From: Methanobacteriota archaeon
Lineage (GTDB): Archaea > Thermoplasmatota > Thermoplasmata > JAUWGG01
NCBI GenBank assembly: GCA_030606525.1
Contig: JAUWGG010000012.1
Location: 1 to 12,414 of the forward strand
DNA length: 12,414 nucleotides
Direction: 5' to 3'
Shown here: piece by piece, positions 1 through 7,100 of the stretch
Layout of the letters: the number at the start of each line of letters is the position of its first letter
Position numbering within the stretch: position 1 is the first letter of the stretch
The notes under the pieces: generated by a model
Database searches by the model: none
Seen by the model: only the letters and a program-made list of their open reading frames with translations
What the model was told of the DNA's origin: nothing
Program-made: the position numbers and the translations under genes

Positions 1-82
1 CATTAAACTTCTGCATAGTGTTCAAAAGTGCTATATGTTGTTCTTTGTCTGGAGCGAGCTTTACCATCAGAGTTTGCATCAT
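1..82 (-). CDS. tnpB: TnpB (IS605 OrfB) N-terminus, truncated by window edge
   Basis: A minus-strand reading frame starts at ATG 82 or ATG 79 (two adjacent ATG codons) and runs open off the left edge. From ATG 79, 26 residues are visible, beginning MQTLMVKLAPDKEQ and ending MQKFN. This is the pattern at the start of IS200/IS605 and IS1341-type TnpB proteins: a first beta strand with a basic residue, then P-x-KEQ and a helix ending in a xxMxxFN-type segment. Family knowledge: TnpB is an RNA-guided nuclease that uses an RNA from the element's 3' end. Neither that RNA nor the RuvC and zinc-ribbon parts are inside the window, so intactness cannot be judged. No clear ribosome binding site precedes the start. 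The element's left end should lie between about 83 and 175, because a separate RNA candidate begins just beyond. The call rests on the short N-terminus only. Confidence 0.72.
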   Translation of the reverse strand, partial: MMQTLMVKLAPDKEQHIALLNTMQKFN

Positions 83-105
83 TATATAGATAATATACTT
101 CTATG

Positions 106-152
106 CCTAAATAGTTTGCTGTTACCTCAATTCCCCCCCACCCCTAAATAGT
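106..152. repeat. Direct repeat CCTAAATAGT, two copies
   Basis: CCTAAATAGT occurs at 106-115 and again at 143-152, 37 bp apart. A shorter copy, CCTAAATA, lies at 302-309, overlapping the tsr3 TATA box. On the minus strand the 106-115 copy reads ACTATTTAGG and sits about 24-33 bp upstream of the tnpB start, roughly where an archaeal TATA element would lie. The second copy falls in the loop of the inverted repeat. Function is unknown; it may be part of the insertion-sequence end or a chance AT-rich repeat. Confidence 0.35.
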
Positions 153-170
153 GCGGGCTTCATTGAGGTA
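123..170. repeat. 9-bp inverted repeat with C-rich loop; possible IS left-end hairpin
   Basis: TACCTCAAT at 123-131 is perfectly complementary to ATTGAGGTA at 162-170, leaving a 30-nt loop that contains C7-A-C4 (133-144) and GCGGG (153-157). It lies about 40 bp upstream of the tnpB start, where IS605-family elements carry a subterminal hairpin. That makes a left-end recognition structure a reasonable inference. However, the loop is longer than usual for such hairpins, and no second end is available for comparison. It could also be a transcriptional terminator or an unrelated RNA fold. Confidence 0.4.
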
Positions 171-180
171 GGATGGTGAT

Positions 181-240
181 GCCACTCAGTTCGCCCGTCA
201 TTCATCATTTCTCAGCCTTGATTTCTCTTCATCGTGACAA
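181..240 (-). ncRNA. Candidate box C/D sRNA (2'-O-methylation guide), boxes at 235-186
   Basis: Read on the minus strand, the region shows the full order of an archaeal dual-guide C/D RNA. C box ACGATGA (235-229) differs at one position from RUGAUGA. Then come a 13-nt guide (228-216), D' box CTGA (215-212), a 3-nt spacer GAA, a perfect C' box ATGATGA (208-202), a 12-nt guide (201-190) and D box CTGA (189-186). The 12-13-nt guides and 3-nt D'-C' spacer are the canonical archaeal dimensions. TGTCAC before GATGA can pair with GTGGCA after the D box (one G-U pair), which would close the ends, although that pairing uses nucleotides of the C box. The D guide ATGACGGGCGAA is complementary to the universal 16S segment CGCCCGUCA; by the N+5 rule it would direct methylation of the cytidine equivalent to E. 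coli C1402. No target was identified for the D' guide. The RNA would be transcribed divergently from tsr3. The outer ends given here are approximate. Confidence 0.72.
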
Positions 241-303
241 CCTTCAATTGGTTTATGAGCAGATATGGTTTTCGGTTAAAAAATAATTACTTGTCCTCAT
301 CCC

Positions 304-312
304 TAAATATAT
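304..312 (+). promoter_or_regulatory. TATA box of tsr3
   Basis: TAAATATAT at 304-312 is centred about 32 bp before the tsr3 ATG at 340. Archaeal transcription starts about 25 bp downstream of the TATA centre, so the transcript would begin near 333-336. That leaves only a few untranslated bases, and no ribosome binding site is seen, so a leaderless or nearly leaderless mRNA is inferred. Confidence 0.55.
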
Positions 313-339
313 AAGTTACAATAGTATTAATAAATTAAT

Positions 340-855
340 ATGATAAACACTGAGATCGAACTCTATCTTCATGATGCGAAACAATGCGATCCGAAAAAAT
401 GCACTGGGAAAAAGCTTATTCGTTTCGCGCTTGTCAAGGAAATCCATAAATTATCTCAATTACCTTATCGCGCTGTCATTTTAAATCCATTCGCTGAGAA
501 AGCGCTGTCAAAAGAAGATGTGGATATCATAAAATGTTATGGTATTATCGTACTTGACTGCTCATGGAATCGTTTTCAATCCTGTCCCAGGTTGAGAAAA
601 GATCTTCGAAATAGATCATTACCCTATCTATTGGCTGCGAACCCGATCAATTATGGCAAACCCTTTAGATTATCAAGCGTTGAGGCTTTTGCTGCCTCGT
701 TGTTCATTTTAGGATTTGAGGATCAAGCCATTCGTCTCCTCACCAAATTCAAATGGGGAATGGGTTTTCTTAAATTGAATGAACTCCCCCTAAAAAAGTA
801 TGCACTAGCTAAGAACAGTGAGGAAGTTGTGAGGATACAGGAATTATTCGTTTAA
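340..855 (+). CDS. tsr3: Tsr3, 16S rRNA aminocarboxypropyltransferase
   Basis: Tsr3 moves the 3-amino-3-carboxypropyl group from S-adenosylmethionine to a uridine (or modified uridine) near the P site of small-subunit rRNA. The 171-residue protein has the usual archaeal length and the family's landmarks: QCDPKKCTGKKL near residues 15-26, LNPFAEKALS near 48-57, LDCSW near 72-76, the AANPINYGKPFRLSSVEAFA block near 99-118, and KFKWGMGFLKLN near 136-147. These include the RNA-binding N-terminus and the SAM-pocket segments of the SPOUT-like fold. The start is ATG 340, placed just after a TATA box, so translation is probably leaderless. The gene converges with the Trm112-like gene: its TAA (853-855) overlaps that gene's stop (852-854). 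Just upstream, on the opposite strand, is a candidate C/D RNA that also aims at the 16S decoding region. Confidence 0.93.
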   Translation: MINTEIELYLHDAKQCDPKKCTGKKLIRFALVKEIHKLSQLPYRAVILNPFAEKALSKEDVDIIKCYGIIVLDCSWNRFQSCPRLRKDLRNRSLPYLLAANPINYGKPFRLSSVEAFAASLFILGFEDQAIRLLTKFKWGMGFLKLNELPLKKYALAKNSEEVVRIQELFV

Positions 856-1022
856 ATGAGAGGCAATAGATTGGGTATACCCTCTTTTATCGGGTATATG
901 ACATTACATTTTTGGCATATTAGTTCCCCCGTGATGATCTCCTCTTCCTCCTCTTTAACTTCAAGTTCAAGATCTCCCTTGCATACTGGACAGCATAATA
1001 TTTCCATTAAATCGCGCTTCAT
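852..1022 (-). CDS. trm112: Trm112-like zinc peptide (methyltransferase activator family)
   Basis: A 56-residue protein of the Trm112/UPF0434 type. It has two CxxC-type pairs, C11/C14 (CCPVCKGDLEL) and C36/C39 (CQKC), separated by a run of glutamates, and the typical ending YPIKEGIPNLLP. Family knowledge: Trm112 binds and stabilises several SAM-dependent methyltransferases that act on tRNA, rRNA and release factor; which partners exist here cannot be seen. I chose ATG 1022 rather than the in-frame TTG at 1037. The ATG is preceded by GTGAT with a 3-nt gap, complementary to the archaeal 16S 3' end, and family members start M-K-x-D-L-M. The TATAAATA at 1075-1082 is nearly symmetrical and could drive this gene leftward as well as aglB rightward. 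The gene converges with tsr3 with overlapping stop codons. Confidence 0.85.
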   Translation of the reverse strand: MKRDLMEILCCPVCKGDLELEVKEEEEEIITGELICQKCNVIYPIKEGIPNLLPLI

Positions 1023-1074
1023 TTCATCACACTGCAATGATCATGATTGAACTTAAGATTTTTGCTATTTAGTG

Positions 1075-1082
1075 TATAAATA
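1075..1082 (+). promoter_or_regulatory. TATA box of aglB, possibly bidirectional
   Basis: TATAAATA at 1075-1082 lies between the divergent Trm112-like gene and aglB. Counting about 25 bp rightward puts the aglB transcript start near 1104, about 60 nt before ATG 1165. Counting leftward puts a start near 1054, about 32 nt before ATG 1022. No other good TATA box is evident for either gene in the 142-bp gap between their start codons. Confidence 0.5.
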
Positions 1083-1154
1083 GAATAAATAATTGAAAAA
1101 TTACAGGAAAAAGTAATAAATACAGTTATCATTATGGGTGTCTACTAACTATGC

Positions 1155-1159
1155 GGTGA
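1155..1159 (+). promoter_or_regulatory. Ribosome binding site deciding the aglB start
   Basis: GGTGA at 1155-1159, complementary to the UCACC of archaeal 16S 3' ends, stands 5 nt before ATG 1165. The in-frame GTG at 1138 has nothing comparable upstream, so ATG 1165 is preferred and the protein is 9 residues shorter than the longest frame. Confidence 0.6.
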
Positions 1160-1164
1160 CGACA

Positions 1165-4100
1165 ATGAGATGGCATCTAAAAACCACTCAAAGAGAAAAA
1201 AACGCTGAAGCAGGTGTGGATAAGAAAGAAGGAGGAAGATTTTTTTCTCGAGTGCGGGATATTTCAATTAATCCATGGTTAAGCAAAAATTGGACTGTCT
1301 TTGTGATGTTAATAGGCATTTTCATTTTAGCTCTTTTCCTTCGTTATTATTTTAGTTTCGACATCTCAACTCGCGAGGGTTTTCTATTATCTGGTGGTTC
1401 TGACTCTTACTATCATAAAAGATGCATCGATTATGCAATAACTACAGGTCACCACTTGTTCAAGGATCCGCTCCTAAATTATCCGGGTGGGGCATACAAC
1501 GGTCGTCCTCCATTATACGATTGGTCTGTTGCGCTCACGGGCATACTGTTATCACCATTCTTTCAAGGTGATGTGGCTATTGCTGTCTGGTATGCATTTC
1601 TGTTTTCAACAGCCCTTTGGGGTGCTCTAACCATCTTCCCATTATATGCGCTTACAAAGGAAATGTTTGGCAAAAAAGCTGGCCTCATCTCAGCTTTTCT
1701 GTTAGCAATAATGGCTGGACATCTCCAACGTAGTCCTTTAACAAACGGGGACCATGACGCTTTCGCTTTGTTCTTTGTGGTAACGGTATTTTATTTCCTC
1801 TTGAAATCTCTAAAGAATCTTCAAAATGTCGAGAGAACATCTAATTGGAAAAGACCTGGGGAATTTGTACATGAACTGGGGAATTTGATAAAGAGCAACA
1901 GGAAATCGATTCTCTATGCCATGCTATCTGGAATATCAATAGCTACTATCGCCCTCACATGGAAGGGTTATACCTACGTAATTGTGATAATATTGATTTA
2001 TTACCTAACACAACTTGTAATTAACCGATTTAGGAACGAGGATTCCTTTGGTGTTGTAATGTGCATTTCCATCTCCATCGGTTTAGGATTTCTACTTGCA
2101 TATCCGTACTATTCTGCTACAGGTTTCGTAAAAGGATGGTTCGAGACACCATTCTATCTATTCTTGGCTGCTTTGGGAATTGGATTGATGTTCATAGCAA
2201 CACAAAGACATCCATGGACCTTGGTTGCGCCTTCAGCTGCCATTACCATAGCAGTAACCTTTTCAATTCTTTTCGTAGTCTTTCCGCAAATAGCAAATGC
2301 TATCGTTGAAGGTCTCGTTAGAAGTGCCACTTATCTCGTTAAAACGAAGGTCTATGAGACCATTGCTGAAGCTCAAGCGCCGAATTATAGTAATCTTATT
2401 CTCTCTTTTGGTGCCGTCACCTTTTACTTTTCATTGGCGGGTTTGGCTTGGTTTGCCATTCAACTGCGTAAAAATTGGAGGATCGACTACTTATTCATCA
2501 TTATTTGGAGCGGTGCATCAATATACATGGCCATGTCCGCAGCTAGATTCATTTTCAACGCATCCCCTGCTTTTGCGATGGCAGCGGGTTTCCTTATAGC
2601 TACTATCGTCGAGAGATTGGATCTTAAAACAGTTCGAAAAACATTCTGGGGATTAAAAGGGAATAAAATTTATGCTATTAAAAGAAGTGTTAAAGTACGC
2701 CATGTCGTCGCTGCCTTGTTCATAGTGTTTATAATCGTTCTCCCAAATGTTTGGAATGCAGTAGATGCCAGCATCCCATTCGAAGAGAAGAAGCAATATG
2801 ATAAGGATGTATATGAAGCAACACCTACATTTATGCGCCCTGAAAATTATGATGCGGTAAATGGCTCCAATTGGTACTTTGGTGCGTTTGGATATTCGCT
2901 TCCTTTAGAGTCGAGAGCTTGGCCAAATGCATACAAATGGCTCGCATCGCAGGATAATTCAACTATACCTTACGAAGATAGACCAGCCTTTTTAAGCTGG
3001 TGGGACTATGGTTTTGAGGTCATAGGTAGAACAGATCATCCCTCTGTAGCGGAGAACTTCCAGCATGGTATCGAGATAGCTGGAAACTCTATCATGGCAC
3101 AGAATGAGACAGAAGCCATCGCCCTATTGGCATCTCGTTTGTTAGATGGATGTTATCACTCGGGCAAAGATATAACAAATATATTGGAAAGATATGAATT
3201 GGATGCAGAGAAGATATATGATGTATATAGGAATAAAAACGATTACATTGATGAGGTCAAAAATGCGCCTGATCTATATGGTCCTTATGATGAAGATTTG
3301 AGTGGTGAGAATGCAAAATATGCTGTATTGAGGATTATTCTTGGGAGCTTAGGGGAGGAAAGACTTGTAGCATTACTATATGATCTCGAGCAAGAAAGTG
3401 GATATAGCATACGATACTTTGCTATCGATTCGCGACTATTCCCTTTCTCTGCACAAAATACCGGTATTTTCTATGCTCCTGCAAAACTGTCAGATCGACG
3501 CATGGTCACCATTCCAGGCTCTTTCCGTGATATCCCTATAGATTTCTACGATATCATAGTTATTGATGAATATGGTGGCGAACATTCCGTCACTGATATG
3601 CCATCTGGCACCAGAATCGCAAGTTATAGGATAGATTACAAGGATATGTTCTTTAAAACGATGTTATACAGAACATTTATAGGGTACAGTGGTGAGGAAA
3701 TCGGCATGACAGATGATGCTGGTATCCCAGGATTGTCTGGTGATCTAGCTCAATACCCGCCAATGCAAGCTTGGAATTTAGCGCACTTCAGACTGGTATA
3801 TAAAACAGCCTATTGGAATCCGTATCCTATGGATGAGGTGCAGGAACACCCCGAAGCATGGAAGGCGATCAGTTATGCAGAGGCATTAGAACACCAAGAG
3901 AAGATCCAGAAAGGAGAGGAAGAGGGTGTAGTGGATTTGAATCCACGATCAGGTCTTTACAATGGAGTTGTGATCATAAAATATTATCACGGTGCGTTCG
4001 TCAATGGAACCGTGAGGATTGAAAATGGTGAGCCGTATCCAAATGCTCTTATAACAGTGCAAGATGAGTACGGCATACCTCATTATCTAACCCAAACGGA

Positions 4101-7100
4101 TTCGAATGGACATTACAGTGCGATAGCACCATTTGGCGAGGTAAGGATAACTGTTTCCACTGGCAATGTAAATCCACTTACCAAAATGGGTGATAAAATA
4201 TTGAACTCTACTACGGTGATAATTAAGGAAGAGCAAGCAATGAGGGAAAAAGTTGATAGAGATAGAGATGGGAAATGGGACTACAACATAGAAAAAGACT
4301 TTACGGTTAAAGGAGCGAATATAAAAGGTATTGTTTATTGGGACTTGAATAAAAATGGGAATTATGATGATGAGCCTGTTATCCCAGATGCAACTATGAC
4401 CATGAAGAATGTGGAATCGGACAAGACCAATATCGTTCATTCCGACTTGGAAGGTAACTACGAATTGAATAATACATTGTCAGGTGAGTGGGAGATAACC
4501 CTTTCGATTAACGGACACAGCATTGGCGGCTTTTTCACTACTGCAGAACTGGACCAAACAACGACCGCCGATTTAGGAATAAAACCTGCTACAGTTGAAG
4601 GAAAAGTTGTTTATGTTGATGGAGCGAGTGCTGGTGAAGTGCAAGTGGAAATATATGACTCTACTAATGATACAACATTCTCTGCACAAACCGATGCTGC
4701 AGGTGATTATCATTTCACAAAATTGCTTCCTGGCGGTCTTACTCTATCTGCTTTCGATCAATCATTCATTAGTCTTTCTTCAACCTTCGCCATTTCTCAA
4801 GGAGAAGAAGTTAAGAAAAATATTACACTGTACCAATCTACTAAGATACATGGATATACAAAAGTATCGGGTAGCAAGTTAGCGAATTTAACCATAAAAT
4901 TTGAGAATGAAGATAAAAATGAAATTAAGAAGATCATAACCTCAAAGAGCAATGGATTCTATGATGTGATTTTACCGCAAGGTGTGTACTCAGTATACGC
5001 CAAGCACGTTGTGGATGGAAAAACCTATGTGTACTTAGACGAGATGAATGCGACCACATCTACCGATATTCGTTACGATGTAGATCTAGAGAATGCGATG
5101 AAGTTAGAAGGAGTATGCTATGCAGACAGCAAAGAACAGCGTAAAAAGGTGACAATTACTTTTGATGGAGATGCAGAACTTACAATTTCAGCAAACGCAG
5201 CTGGTGCTTATCGAGTTTATCTTCCAAAAAATACGTATACTGTTAAAGTGAGCCACAGCATTCAAGATGAGGGCTATGCATATCTTGAGTCTTTGGATTT
5301 GGAATGTTCACAGACCTATGACATAGAGTTGGTGAAAGGTGTAAAAGTAGATGGGGACGTGTATTATGATGTCAACTCAAATGGCGTAAAGGATGAGGCG
5401 GAAGGACTTGAAACTGAATTAACATTCATTGATGAAAATGATAAGAGATTATATGTAAGTACAGATGGAGAGGGCGCTTATCTTGTGTATCTTGTACCAA
5501 ATAGAACTTATTCAGTATTGATTAACGAATTCGGTTTCTTACCAGTTAGATTGCCCGATGAGGGTTACATAACCACACAGGAGATCATCGCTAACAGGAG
5601 CTTTGTCCTATCACCGATCAATGCTACAGTTAGCGGTAGGTTGTTATTCAATGGTTCTGTTTTCGAGGGGCGCGTTAATATTGCCTTCGAAGCCGATGGT
5701 TCTGGCGCTATGACCCAAACCGTATTGTCGCCATCTGATGGGAATTATACTGTAAGTCTGCGACCTGGTTCTTATGCCATATCTATAGATCATAATATAA
5801 CAGCAAATGGCACGATAAAATATCGTAATGTTGATAAATATCTAAACATAGAGATAGGTGGTGGCTTTTACAAAAAGGATATCGATCTCATAGAGAAAGT
5901 GAGAGTAGATGGAATGGTTTATTTGTATAATAATAAAACCAATGCAGACCTCACACTCATCGGTCCTGAAAAAATAGAAATATCAATTGTCAATGGTACC
6001 TTTGATTTTTATGTTGAATCTGGCATCTACACGATATTCGCTAATTCGACTGAAGAATCGATAAAGTATACATACATGGATCATCTCGAGATAGAAAAAA
6101 ATCTTACGCTGAATATTTCCTTAGAACGAGCGGTCAGACTCTATGGCACAATTATCTATCAAAATGAATCGATAGATATGAAAATGCCCTTATTGATAGA
6201 AAAGGAGGGAGGAGGAAGTGTGTCATCCCATTCAGATGATAATGGGGAATATGAAGTTCATTTATCCCAAGGAAATTATGTTATCTCTATTAACTACACC
6301 ACGACCGAAACTTTCAATGGAAAGATGAGGTACATCAGATACACCTCTACTCGCGATGTTGTTATTACGAATGAGCGAAAAGTGGGCATTGAATTATATA
6401 AAACGCTCAACAATGTAACCTTCTCTGGAGAGCTCAACGTCACCGGATATATAAAGATGGAGTTCGTAGCTCACAGCGAATCGGCAATTAATGCAACCAC
6501 CTTATCAGATGCTAACGGAGAATATGAAGTGAAATTAGCACCAGGCGATTATACTCTTTATATCCATGACGAGATCACAGACAAAGTACATTTTGATGTT
6601 GTGACAATACCTCCTCACGATGTCTTCCACAACATTACTTTGGTTGATGGATACAAAGTACATGGTGTTGCATCATACAATTTGAATCAGCATGCTTCTA
6701 CAACCATCACTCTTGAAGGGGACGGGAAGAAAATGATAACGTCTAACAGTGATGGGTATTATGAGATATTCGTTCCTCAAGGGAATTATACATTGTCCGC
6801 GAGATGTGTGATGGTTGAACATGGTGTAAATGTAACGTATAATTATACCCAATCCATTGCGATAGATAGGGCAAAGAAGCTAAATATTCAACTCGATAAG
6901 ATAAAAGAGTATGGTGTTGAAATATCTTGGGATGCTTCCATGACGAAGGAGATAGGACAGAATGAGAGCATTGAGTACAACATCGTTGTTAGCAATGTGG
7001 GTAATGTGGATGACGGTTTTTACTTAGAAGGTGAACCCAATAATTGGGGGTTCGAGTTCAGTGAGAACAACTTTGCTCTACCTATGGGAACTACTGGAAA

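Noticed and set aside
133..144. C7-A-C4 tract as a G-quadruplex or homopolymer phase switch
   Set aside because: Only two G-runs on one strand in a short stretch, and it lies in no reading frame whose expression it could switch.
216..228. Assigning a 23S rRNA target to the D' guide
   Set aside because: Its complement begins CCUUGAUUU, which vaguely recalls several large-subunit stretches, but I cannot match it to an archaeal 23S sequence from memory, so no target is claimed.
1023..1037. TTG 1037 as the start of the Trm112-like gene
   Set aside because: ATG 1022 has a GTGAT ribosome binding site and matches the family's usual M-K-x-D-L-M start.
856..1050. Plus-strand frame of 64 residues opposite the Trm112-like gene
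   Set aside because: Serine-rich translation produced by the antisense of the glutamate run; no family resemblance, and the minus-strand gene has intact zinc motifs.
1138..1164. GTG 1138 as the start of aglB, and a four-codon ATG frame at 1134-1148
   Set aside because: No ribosome binding site precedes GTG 1138, while ATG 1165 has GGTGA at the right distance. The tiny ATG frame has no supporting signal.
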